A stretch of 64,000 nucleotides of DNA from Fragilariopsis cylindrus CCMP1102. Its lineage: Eukaryota; Bacillariophyta; Bacillariophyceae; Bacillariales; Bacillariaceae. Position numbers and translations under genes: made by a program. The notes beneath the pieces are model-generated. The model saw only the letters and a list, made by a program, of their open reading frames with translations, was not told where the DNA came from and did no database searches. Below, one piece after another: positions 52,299-62,335 of this stretch (its first letter is position 1; each line of letters opens with the position of its first letter). The DNA is taken from contig FMBT01000524.1 in NCBI GenBank assembly GCA_900095095.1, forward strand, positions 1-64,000, read 5' to 3'.

Positions 52299-55010
52299 CT
52301 ATGATGATATGATGACATCTTCCAAATCGTCTTTATTTTCTAACATTTTCACGATGGACTGGTTTTGGGCGTTCAACGTGCCCTCATCGAGTTTCGCTTC
52401 ATTATTATTCAGTAGTAGATTTTCAAAATGATATTGTACAGAACTTACTTCGACTTTTTTTTCTTCTTCTTCTTCTTCTTCTCCTTCTTCTTCTTCTTCT
52501 TCTCCAACGTCGTTACATTTGACAGTCGTTGTAGGTGAGAAAGATCCTCCAATCACGTTACTAGCGTCTTCGTCAATTACAACATTGTCCCTATTTTTCT
52601 CTTCAATATTATCATCATCTCTTGGATCGGCCCAGTTGACGTCGATTCCAATTGTAATATCTCCTCGTTCTGTAGTAGACCATCGATCTTCGTCCTTACT
52701 GTTTTTCTCATTGCTGCCATCGATACTACTCTTTGGTTCGTAATTAATTAGCAGCAAGAGCTCGTCAGAAAGAGGAGTTTCTACATCGTTGTCCTTGTCG
52801 TCTTCATTGTCGTCTTCAAATATGGCAACAGTCGTTACAGACGAAAAAGAATCTCCCATATTACTAGAATCATCGTCCGTCTCTACTTTGCCTCCATTTT
52901 TCTCTTCAACAAGGATATCTGGAAAGCCACAAGGATTATGGTTATCCAGTACTATAGTACTAGATTGAATTCCCCACGAACTATTGTTATTGGTACTACC
53001 AGTACTTTCATCTAGTGTATCATTTGTTGCTGTCCAGTCTCCTATACTTTGAATAGACATCGCTGCCCATGAGGTAGAATCTCGATCATTATCTGCTACA
53101 ACACTACTTGTAACGGACGGATCTTTTGCTGCTAATACTTGTTGTTCAACCACGGCATGGTTAGTTTTTCTATTTCTACTGAAAAAAGTTACTGGACGTT
53201 CAATGAGTCTTCTAAAAATCATCCCTGGTATGATTTTCGTATTCGTTGTACTGGTGTCGATTTTCTTCCCACCAATATTCATTTGCTCGTCTGCCGTTAT
53301 GACAATACCGGATGGATCGTCTTTCTTATTGGGAACAATCGTCGAGTTGGGCCTACCATTTATCTTGTCAAAGAAGGTAGATGGACGGCACTCAACGAGT
53401 CTTCTGAATATCGATAGTTTTTTCGTGTTATTATTTGTTGTATTTTCTTCGATATTATCAACAATATCATCATCATCTTCGTTCTGTGTTATCGATGAGG
53501 AGAATAGAGATGGGTCATTCATATTGGAAGCAAACGTGGGTTCGGACATAACTGTCCTATCTCCTGACGTATAATACGGACCACAGCCACTACCACAAGG
53601 AGTCAAATAATTGAGAGAAGCTTCCGTCATAAAATTAAGACGATCAATTAACGATTTCCTCAAGGTTGGGGGATTAGATGATTCGTATACTGAGGATATT
53701 TCGAATGTCTTCGGCTGTTTCAATGAATCGTTATTTCCTCTATTAGTTGTTGCTAGAATGTCTGTAGATCTTGGAGGTGGGGTTTCCGTTTCGATAACTG
53801 CAGTAATACCCAATGGTTCGTTTTCGTGGTCTGAATTATCTGCCATAGGCAAAGTCTCCTGTACTTCCATTCGATCATCTATAGGTTTAAGCTCTTCCAT
53901 CGTTTCCGTATTATGTTCTTCCAATTCTCGCTGATTGATTCTACTGATATTACTATCATCTAATACAAGCTTTTCGAAAGGATTCTTGTGATGATGTTGG
54001 CCTTCTTCTTCTTTGTTTCCATTTTCCTCCTTTTCTTCTTCGGCCACCTTATCATTATTATTTATCTTACGATTGCTTCTATCTTCTTCTTCGTCGTCGT
54101 CTCTTTCTTTTTCTTTTTCTTCATCTAGACGCGTTTCTTCCTTTTCGGTGGTGATTTCTTCGTTGACATTTTCTGCGTAGGAGGGAAATAACAACTGCCA
54201 GGAATCATTGATACCACCATCGTCTCTTCTGTCCTCATCGTTGTAGACGTCATGATACTCATCCTCGTGATTACTACTGATATTATTATTATTATTATTA
54301 TTGTAATCGGCACAGAACAATACGTTCGGTAGCATCAATTCGACCATTGCTTGATTCTCGTAGTACCAGCAACTATCGTACGAAAGTGTACTAATTTCAT
54401 CATCAATATCTTCCCGACTTTCTTCTATGACAACCTGAACTAAATCATTTATGATATTGCTTCTTTTCTTCGTTTTGGTACTTATACCATATCTATAATT
54501 ATTGCTGTTATTTTTGTAGTTGTTGTTGTTGTTGCTGTTGTTGCTGCTGTTGTTGTCATAAGCTTGTCGCCATGGAATAGGTTGGTCGCCGTTAGCCGAC
54601 CAGTCCATATCATCTTGCGAGCTGACATATTTCTTGATTTCTTCCTCTGTCGGTGAGCGCTGTTGCTGCTGATTCTTCCTTCTCTTACTATAGGTAGAGG
54701 ATTTATTCCTGTTACTAGTGTTATTACTATTACTATTGCTGACATCGCCGATCTCACGTCGTCGCCACTTGTGCTGCTTCTTGTTTGTGTTTCTCGTCAA
54801 TAAACGTTTCCAGTATGGTGACGATGGGCTATCAGCTTCCCTTCTCTTTTTTTCCTCAGATAATGGATCTTCGTTTATGTTGCAGTTGTAATAAGCATGA
54901 TCTTCGAGAGATGTAGAGGGAATGCAATAACATTCGATGTCATTATTTGTTTCTCGTTTTGGCCAATCTAACACAACGACCGAATATCGATCGTCGTGAT
55001 TACTATTCAT
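52299..55010 (-). CDS. Large acidic low-complexity protein of unknown function
   Basis: The frame from the first ATG (55010) encodes 903 residues; the open frame extends 36 codons further without ATG. It is rich in Asp, Glu, Asn and Ser, with a Glu run near the C terminus (GEEEEEEGEEEEEEEKK). Three times it repeats a motif like FRRLVECRPSTFFDKINGRP, FRRLIERPVTFFSRNRK and LRKSLIDRLNFMTEASLNYL. The first two of these, about 90 residues apart, look like short duplicated modules. No signal peptide, helix or known domain. The N terminus includes VVVLDWPKRETNND. Probably an intrinsically disordered diatom-specific protein. Long uninterrupted frame and composition are the only support. Confidence 0.65.
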   Translation of the reverse strand: MNSNHDDRYSVVVLDWPKRETNNDIECYCIPSTSLEDHAYYNCNINEDPLSEEKKRREADSPSSPYWKRLLTRNTNKKQHKWRRREIGDVSNSNSNNTSNRNKSSTYSKRRKNQQQQRSPTEEEIKKYVSSQDDMDWSANGDQPIPWRQAYDNNSSNNSNNNNNYKNNSNNYRYGISTKTKKRSNIINDLVQVVIEESREDIDDEISTLSYDSCWYYENQAMVELMLPNVLFCADYNNNNNNNISSNHEDEYHDVYNDEDRRDDGGINDSWQLLFPSYAENVNEEITTEKEETRLDEEKEKERDDDEEEDRSNRKINNNDKVAEEEKEENGNKEEEGQHHHKNPFEKLVLDDSNISRINQRELEEHNTETMEELKPIDDRMEVQETLPMADNSDHENEPLGITAVIETETPPPRSTDILATTNRGNNDSLKQPKTFEISSVYESSNPPTLRKSLIDRLNFMTEASLNYLTPCGSGCGPYYTSGDRTVMSEPTFASNMNDPSLFSSSITQNEDDDDIVDNIEENTTNNNTKKLSIFRRLVECRPSTFFDKINGRPNSTIVPNKKDDPSGIVITADEQMNIGGKKIDTSTTNTKIIPGMIFRRLIERPVTFFSRNRKTNHAVVEQQVLAAKDPSVTSSVVADNDRDSTSWAAMSIQSIGDWTATNDTLDESTGSTNNNSSWGIQSSTIVLDNHNPCGFPDILVEEKNGGKVETDDDSSNMGDSFSSVTTVAIFEDDNEDDKDNDVETPLSDELLLLINYEPKSSIDGSNEKNSKDEDRWSTTERGDITIGIDVNWADPRDDDNIEEKNRDNVVIDEDASNVIGGSFSPTTTVKCNDVGEEEEEEGEEEEEEEKKVEVSSVQYHFENLLLNNNEAKLDEGTLNAQNQSIVKMLENKDDLEDVIISS

Positions 55011-55692
55011 CGTTATGAATCTATTCGTTCGTTTATTATTATTTGTAGCTCGATCAATACAGATGTAGGAGGTAAAATACTCGTACGCAATGTAAAACAA
55101 ACTACTACCAGCATTCAATTATGATGGTTGGTTGGTGTCCTACAATTATTTCATATCAATACAATGCAATATATGAAGTTTCGCTTTTCTTCAAATTCTT
55201 ATCTCGGTGTGCATCTTCCTTGTCGAGATGTTGTAAGCGTTGAGGAGTTATCCACGTCAATAATTGTTAAAAGGGACGTCTAGTGTCTAGCTACGCTGTC
55301 ACAGTTGTGAATGAATCACATGTAACTCAGTGCGCGAAGTACGACAAAGTACGAATAGAAGCGCGCGCGATCGAAACACTCGATCGTTGAGAATGATAAC
55401 CGTACACTGTAGTAGCTACAAATAGCATTTATGCTACTCCGGAGTAGCTACTGAAGTAGTAGAGCTAGATTTTGTAGTAGGATAGGGATTAAACTAGGCT
55501 GCATGTTCTGTAAATTTAGTTACAAATTAAGGTAAACATTTACAGTAAATGCGTTGATAGCATTGATCAGTTCCTGATTTGGCTCAGCGAATGAATAAAT
55601 CGGAATGCTTGGTCATTTTTACTTCAAGCAATAATTTCGTTATCAGTTAGATCCTCAGTTATTGAAATTGATTATAATTATCAGTTAGATCC
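55011..55692. other. Intergenic with palindrome and spaced repeat
   Basis: A perfect 16-bp palindrome GCTACTCCGGAGTAGC lies at 55433-55448, amid AGTAGCTAC-type repeats. A 28-bp repeat beginning TTATCAGTTAGATCCTCAGT occurs twice with a 38-bp period (55640-55667, 55678-55705), overlapping the end of the SNF2 remnant. No gene. Confidence 0.6.
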
Positions 55693-56521
55693 TCAGTTAT
55701 TGAAAGCGACTAAAAGTTGCAGAGTGCCATTATCTCCGTTATCTCTTGGTTGGTTACATTTTTGTCCTACTACAATACTATCCATTACAACTCGATGAAA
55801 CAAGATGCGACTTAGATCAACGCTGCATAGATTCCATTGATCGCCTGTATATGTTGCAGATGTGATAGTCAAATCTGCAGTTTGAATATCATTCCAAGTT
55901 GGTCGCCTCTTTGCCGAAGATGAAGGGTGAAACCGTGTGACTTTCAAGTTAGGCGCGTGCTAATAATATAAAGAGAAAAAATTGAGGCTTCGGTAAAACT
56001 ATGGAAAAAAAAGAGGTGAAGAGGTAGTCGTACTCTAAAAGAAGATCAAGAGGAAGAATGCTGAACTCACCTTGGACATTTCGTCGTCCCATTGCCCCAT
56101 CAGACTTATTGATGTCATAACGACCGTGGCCTTTAATCGAACCCTACCACCGACCTGAGTTGAGAGAAGATATTCCTGAATCGGCTTCGTTACAACTAGT
56201 GCCACAACTACGCTCGCTACAAAGCTATCTTCCACGCGTAGCGAAATCATCATGTACCAACCTGTTCATCCACTCTACCTGCGATTCTTCCGTATCGATC
56301 ATTAACGCTAGACTTTGTTTCTGATAATACCGAAGTGGTGTTACAAACGCAGACGAAGTAGGTGGGGTTCGTCCGGACGAATAGCTACGGGTAACCGCAT
56401 CCAAAAGTGTCTTGACTGGTAGTGTATCTGATCTTCTGGGATCTAATCGTCCTTGCCATTGAGCAACAGCGGTAGCGGTAATAGGGGCCATCGCAAGCGG
56501 CGGAACTACACCTCCTCCTTG

Positions 56522-56551
<30 letters not shown>
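55693..56551 (-). pseudogene. RAD5/HLTF-like SNF2 helicase remnant
   Basis: Recognisable blocks in order are TPLRYYQKQSLALMID (the Q-motif region), a degenerate P-loop zone, VVVALVVTKPIQEYLLS, then RVRLKATVVMTSISLMGQW. After an apparent GT-AG intron (55960-56070) come HAPNLKVTRFHPSSSAKRR and TITSATY and FHRVVMDS. Around 56225-56250 an in-frame TAG replaces a Trp-like position, the GxGK(T/S) P-loop reads CGTS, and the frame shifts. The Asp-Glu of the DExH box reads Asp-Ser. The second helicase lobe is absent. An alternative in-frame intron (56155-56257) would remove the damaged part but also the whole P-loop. A (CA)n tract lies at the 5' end. It can no longer be an ATPase. Confidence 0.7.
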
Positions 56552-56555
<4 letters not shown>

Positions 56556-56739
56556 GTGCATAATGCTAGACTCTCTTATAGGAGATAATTCTGTCATTGC
56601 TGCTAGATTTGATACAAGTGCTAAGAATAGCACAGACAAAGAAAACAGTACTGTAATACAATTCTAAAATCCTAATTTGGAAAGTTGGGGAAAGGAAAAA
56701 ATGATGAAAAAATGATAGTATAAATTATTTTAATCAAGT

Positions 56740-57689
56740 TCAAGTTACGGTAATATTCACGAGGTCTGCTTCTTCAATCCTTGCGCCACTGCTGCCATCC
56801 ATAAAGTGATAATATCTAGGATTCTTCCATCGGAGTATCGATCCCTGTTTCAAACCAGGAATTCCTCGGCTATTTTGTGTACGCAGCGATCCTTCGAATT
56901 ACTCCAGATCGATCCTTGCACGAGAATACCTGCCTCATCATACTTTCATCTAGCATGGCACGGACTTCAAGTCTCCTTCCCAAAACCGGTGCACCACCAT
57001 GGGCTTCCAGTTCTTTCCAAGTCAAGGGAAGGGTTTTAGGAATTTTTGCTTTTTCATTGATTGGCACACATAACTTTTTATGGGCCTTCCATGCAGCTAC
57101 TTGACAATCCTTTTTGCAGTAAGAAACTTTCTTGCAGCGGGAACACAACATCAACTTTACTGTTGCCGACTTCTTGCAATAATCACAGGTAAATGCTTCC
57201 GACCTGTTCGTTTTGACGGAGGGATTGGCAAGGATCTCATCATAAAGTTTTTGGGTTTCCGGTCCACCCATTTCGAAGTGTGTCTTTCCCGGATTCTGCT
57301 TGTTCCAGCCCTGCAGTAATGCGTTCTGTTCCATCTCCGCTTTATTTGTTTCTTCCGTCGCTTTTCGCATAGCGCTTTGAACGTCTTCTCCCGCATCCTC
57401 AAAACGTTTTAATTTTTCGTCAGCTCTTCTTAGATATTCTCTATTCATTTCCCAAATTTTTTCGGTAGGTCGTGGAACCATTTTCTCCATTCCCCTCAAT
57501 GCGTACATTGCCATGGCTTTTTCTTCTGCTGCATTTTCAACTTCCGTTTTCCTTTCTTAATCCAGCTCCCTCCTCCGCCATACGATTCTGAGGTTCGAAT
57601 GACATACAACAAATATGACAAACCTCACGATTGTGTTCTTTACAATACGTTCGACCAATCTCGTCGTGTGTAATATCCTCAAAAGTCAT
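56740..57689 (-). pseudogene. MYND zinc-finger protein gene with two frame changes
   Basis: Three frames carry one protein's worth of sequence. From ATG 57689 there is a CKEHNREVCHICC zinc-binding-like start and MAEEGAGLRKE. A +1 shift near 57550 leads to the main frame (57514 down), with a helical part and a MYND finger (CDYCKKSATVKLMLCSRCKK, then SYCKKDCQ, AAWKAHKKLC). The main frame stops at AAYTK-TAG (56870). One base later the +1 frame continues NSRGIPGLKQGSILRWKNPR to a stop at 56740. Both shifts equal one extra base next to short A runs, so either the gene is decaying or the assembly has two indels. MYND fingers bind proteins. The adjoining SNF2 remnant makes real decay more likely. 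Confidence 0.6.
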
Positions 57690-58234
57690 GGCTTACGATA
57701 TATTTATACTATATTTGGATTGGATTTGGCCCGTTCCTTGCCGTCGTCTTGATAATACGTACAATGTAGCAATGAGACAATAATCTCGTTTTATGTTGTG
57801 ATTGTGACTTTTATGATTGATTAATGTCGCTTTTATCGTGACAAGTATGCTTCTGTAATAGGTGACATTTTCTACGACTATCTCTACACGGCTACCGGTA
57901 CTTCGGTAGTATGTTTGTGTCGTGTCAAAGTCGTGTGGTCCGTATTGAGCGAGTATTAATTCAGGAGCGGGGACAAAGGACAGACGCCGTGTGCATCCCT
58001 CTTTTTATGACCCCTGTTCTTTTCCTCCTTCCCCCTCTTCCTATCTTCACCGCCGCAAAAAAAAAGGCTTTGAAAAATAAAACAACACAACATAAAACAC
58101 TCAACACAACACAAACACGAACACAAACATAACTCAACGACAGACACTCAAGTTCTAGGACAGAACCAACACCCTCGTACCAGTCTATCAAGTAAACAGA
58201 TTATATACATCTAGACACTGAACAAAGGAACGCA
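57690..58234. other. Divergent intergenic region before the cyclophilin gene
   Basis: This 545-bp stretch is between the MYND gene and the cyclophilin start. It has an ACACAA-rich leader near 58080-58130. Short frames on both strands show no protein character. Confidence 0.5.
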
Positions 58235-59239
58235 ATGAATACCTCCACTTCGTTATCAAAAGTATCGTCAGCTGTTAGACGATTACGACGAGGACCGTCA
58301 TTATCTTCGACAATAGCAAGACCCGCTATCATCATCGGATCGTCGTCGGTTCGTTCGTTTGGAAGCGGCGGTGGTACTCGTGGTGCTCGTGGTCATGGTT
58401 GGTGGGTGAATTATCGAGCAGGCAAAGGTGGACGACATTTACAGGGTGAATATCATCATTTGGATGTAGATAGTATGGCAAATTGGAACGATGCAGCATT
58501 TTCTTTAGGTAGTCAAATGGGTTATTTAGATGTACGATTAGAAGCTCTGGCGGGAATATCAACATCATCAACCACAACCGAGAAAGATGACGACGATGAT
58601 AGCGACAGCAACAATGAGAAAACCACCACCACCCATAGACTAAAATTAGAATTAGCAACGACTGCTTTACCCCGTGCGGCGGATAATTTTGTTAAATTGC
58701 TCCAAGATAATGATGGAAATGCTGATGGATATCTTTCATCGACGTTACATAGGGTTGAAAAGGGTGTGGGTATTTTGGGTGGACTCGTTACAAGAAATCC
58801 AAATTCACACCCCAACGCTACCGGCACAAGTACAAAAACAATGATTGGGAAATGCCATCCTGATTATTGTCATCCAACTAGTATGACAGCAATGGATATT
58901 TCATCGGAACATTTAGTTATATCGCATTTACCTGGTGTTATTACTATGTTACAACCAAGGATTGGTGAAATTGATTCAAGATATATGATGTTATCTCATC
59001 ATGCACCTCATATGGATGGTGTGTCGGTCGCAATTGGTCGATTATCCGATGACTCATTAGAAATTATTCAAAAATGGGAGAGTACATTAATCACCTCATA
59101 CGGTGTACCAACCAATACCACGTTACGTGTCGTCGGATGTGGGTTGTTAGAAGAAGAAAGCAACAATAGCAACAGCAAACAGCAAATGGATGATAAAGAA
59201 ATGAATACCGAAAAGAAACAAGTTTCGATGGAATCGTAA
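58235..59239 (+). CDS. Divergent cyclophilin-like protein, probably mitochondrial
   Basis: The 334-residue protein starts with an Arg/Ser-rich, acid-free N terminus (VSSAVRRLRRGPSLSSTIAR) typical of a mitochondrial presequence. The cyclophilin-type fold follows: GYLDVRLEA, ALPRAADNFVKLLQ, YLSSTLHRVEKGVGILGGLV, then LVISHLPGVITML and HMDGVSVAIGRL. In canonical cyclophilin the block is FHRIIPGFMIQGG. Here Arg is kept but the Phe, Met and Gln of the active site read Val, Gly and Leu, so peptidyl-prolyl isomerase activity is doubtful. A Cys/His-containing insert (CHPDYCHP) lies mid-domain. A binding or structural role is more likely. Single exon. Confidence 0.75.
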   Translation: MNTSTSLSKVSSAVRRLRRGPSLSSTIARPAIIIGSSSVRSFGSGGGTRGARGHGWWVNYRAGKGGRHLQGEYHHLDVDSMANWNDAAFSLGSQMGYLDVRLEALAGISTSSTTTEKDDDDDSDSNNEKTTTTHRLKLELATTALPRAADNFVKLLQDNDGNADGYLSSTLHRVEKGVGILGGLVTRNPNSHPNATGTSTKTMIGKCHPDYCHPTSMTAMDISSEHLVISHLPGVITMLQPRIGEIDSRYMMLSHHAPHMDGVSVAIGRLSDDSLEIIQKWESTLITSYGVPTNTTLRVVGCGLLEEESNNSNSKQQMDDKEMNTEKKQVSMES

Positions 59240-59622
59240 TCTATACATATGAAAATTGTAAAACAAAATATAATTCACAAGCTATGTATTATCTATTACT
59301 TTTTTCTAAATTTCACAAAAGTTGCTTGGATGAAATTATTATTGCTGACATCATACCGACAGTTTTTCTTCCAAGGCAAAATAATAAAAGATGCTTAGAT
59401 TAATTCCATTAAATTTTTTGTTAAAGTTGTAATGAATGGTCTAAAAGATCGATTATAAACAATGATATTGTAGAGTAATAGTAGCTTTTAAAATAAATTT
59501 AATTCAAATTTGTCCATATAATATTCTATAAAACGAGATAATAAATAGTGTATGCATGTTCTTTTCCTTTCCTTCTTCATTTATTTGCAGTTTTTCATTT
59601 TTATTTGTTATCTTTCTTTCTT
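59240..59622. other. Intergenic between convergent genes
   Basis: This AT-rich 380-bp 3' region is shared by the cyclophilin and KAS I genes. Nothing recognised. Confidence 0.6.
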
Positions 59623-61550
59623 TTACTCTTCATACTTATCAAAGACTAACGCACAGTTTGTTCCGCCGAATCCAAAACTATTTGACATTGCTCGACTGAA
59701 TGGACCATCTTTTCGCTTAGTTAGGATATTCATACCTTCGGCTTCGTCAACTAGCTCATTAATGTTAGCCGATTCGGCCATAAAGTCATTTTCCATCATA
59801 AGGATTGAATAAATTGCCTCATGGACACCAGCGGCACCTAACGCATGTCCACTTAATGATTTCGTCGAACCAACATTGGGGTTGTAGTCCTTATTATCAA
59901 ACAAACGTTTGATTGCACCCAATTCAGCAAGGTCTCCCACAGGAGTTGATGTCCCGTGTGTGTTGATATAATCCACGGGTTTGTCAGGATCGGCACCATT
60001 ACGTGTCGCATCGTCCAACGCTGCCTGCATACATTTCTCTCCACCAATACCAGACGGTGCGACCATATCATACCCATCCGAATTAGCAGCATATCCAACA
60101 AGTTCTGCATAAATCTTAGCACCACGTGCCTTCGCATGTTCTAATTCTTCAAGGATGACCATACCGCCCCCACCGGCTATAACAAACCCATCACGGGTCT
60201 TGTCAAATGCACGTGATGCAGTTTTAGGACTTTCATTGTAGCTCGTCGATAATGCACCCATACAATCAAACATGCTTGTGAATTGCCAGTTAACATTTTC
60301 ACCTGACGAAAAAAGAAGAAAACGAAGACAAAAAATACCGATTTACAATACAATACAAAATAGTGAGTCATTATACAACGAGAGAAGATAAATATGAATT
60401 GATAATCTACGTAACGTTTAAACGTACCTGCTCCACAGAATGCCATGTCACATTTGTTTAACAAGATTTGCTCGAATCCCGTTCCGATGCAATGTGCTCC
60501 CGTACTACATGCACTACTAATAGAAAAGCTAGGTCCCTGTACCTTGAAGTTTGTTGCTAATACGGCAGAGCATGTTGAACCCATCGACCGTGTGACACGG
60601 AATGGACCAACTTTGTTCCTCCATCGTTTAACACCAGACTTGACGGCATCACATGTTTCAACAATGTCTGGGATGGATGTTCCACCCTGACCGATAATGG
60701 CAGCAACTCTTGAATTCTCTTCATATTCTTCCGGTTTCAATCCTGAATCTTGTATGGCTCGGTCTAATGCAATATACGCATATCGGGCATTCATTCCCAT
60801 AAATCGTAATGCAGACTTTGGAATTAATTCTTTGAAATCTGCTTCGGTTAAATCCGGTACACCAGCAACATTTGATTTGATACCAAGTTCAGCAAATTCA
60901 TCTTGAAAAGTAATCCCTGGATTAGCTTCATGTAGACTAGTTTTCACATCCTCTAATGTATTCCCGAGACATGATGTAATACCCATCCCAGTAACGACAA
61001 CTCTCCGCTCTGCATTAAGAGACGTTGTTGTTGTTGCTGTTGCAACAGAAGTAGGGACTGCTGAAAACGTGGATATAGATAAGGCATAAAAACAAGAAAA
61101 CAAACACAAGAGTGAGATGGAGTGGGCTACAACAAATGACGGTACGATGATGTAATATTGACGAGAGAGAAAGAGAGAGAGAGAGATGTCTTGGATATCC
61201 ACAAAAGACTATCATCGACGTCTCCCGAAACGCGACAAGCTCGGCCATTGATCGGGTCTCATGCATGCATCTTTCTGGTACATGTATAGGTAGATGAGAT
61301 ATAAGATATCTTTCGCGGACGAAAATCTGTTTTCTCGCCATCTTAATCTTTTTCGTTTTTTTGCTACTCAAGCTCTTTCTCTCTCTCTCTGACATAAAAA
61401 GACACTATTTATCTCATAAATCCAGTCATTCATTCGTTCCAGTTACTGTATTCATTCATGTATTCACCCACCTGATGATGTTCGAGAAACGAACGCATTC
61501 GTTACAGCGGGAGATACCGCTAATAGGCAAAAAGCTGATTGGAATTTCAT
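59623..61550 (-). CDS. fabB: Plastid 3-oxoacyl-ACP synthase I (FabB type), three exons
   Basis: Exons are 61472-61550, 60428-61060 and 59623-60302, with introns of 411 and 125 nt in matching phases, giving 463 residues. Exon 1 alone encodes the presequence start: signal peptide [23 protein letters not shown], a diatom plastid motif with Phe after the cleavage site. The mature enzyme starts [15 protein letters not shown]. Catalytic residues are Cys in [10 protein letters not shown], His in [11 protein letters not shown] and His in [10 protein letters not shown]. Blocks [31 protein letters not shown] and the FabB-like FDCMGALST place it nearer bacterial FabB than FabF. It condenses malonyl-ACP with acyl-ACP in plastid fatty-acid synthesis. 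Head-to-head with KAS III. Confidence 0.93.
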
Positions 61551-62335
61551 TTTGATTTTTTTAAATCTTTTACTTTAATTTCAAATACGGTATGATGTCT
61601 GATAGCTCGATTGCTAAATCTAGAGTCTGGCGAAGGCTGTAGAGGAAGTTCTAAGTCGCAAGGATGATATTGTTGTCGTCGTCGTCGTCTTTCGGTATAG
61701 TACTATTAGATGAAGTGATAGCCGATCTGATGTCTGTGTGTGATGAGAGAGTTCCACTACGTGAATTTTTACTGCTGTATCTCCTTATTTCATGTACGGT
61801 CGTGCTGTCGTGCACAATAGATATTAACACGCAACTTGATGTTTTTCGTGATGTCACCACAAAACTTTGCAAGTTGGCGACGTGCAAAATATTACTGGTG
61901 TTGTCTATTTTGTATTCCAAAGGTAGTTCTTGTATTTATCTTTATTATTTATTAGTATTCGAAACATTAAAAAACCAATGACGTCATAGGCCCGATCGCG
62001 ACTAAATCCAAAAACCTTGTTTCACATAAACCGCTGATGAAGATATTTCGAGTCAAGCGCATCACGCAGGTAAATATTTTCTTGCTAATCGGAATACGGA
62101 AGGCACGTTGGCACACAGCACTTTACGCGTCACTGTACTGTACAGTTGAGCAACGCAATAGCGATGCATTTAAAACCGAAACACATCTACTTCCTCTTTC
62201 TTTCTTGACTCGCCTACGGTATTGAACATTTCGTTTCGGACGCAGGCGATTTTTTTCAAAGAAACAAGTAGGAGAAGAGAACAAGGAATTTAAACTCTAA
62301 AAAAAAATTTAGATAGAATAAAAACTCAATCAATC
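61551..62335. promoter_or_regulatory. Shared 785-bp region between divergent KAS I and KAS III genes
   Basis: It should hold both promoters. TACTGTACTGTACAGT is at about 62131-62145 (TACTGTA 62136-62142, 194 bp before the KAS III ATG). CATCGCTATTGCG-like and TTTCGTTTCGGACG sequence lies nearer the start. Overlapping frames of about 90-105 codons occur on both strands (61651-61981) without recognisable protein; I regard them as chance. Confidence 0.5.

Noticed and set aside
61651-61981. Frames of 89-105 codons on both strands between KAS I and KAS III
   Set aside because: No start context, domain or targeting signal; GTCGTC-type repeat explains part of the opening.
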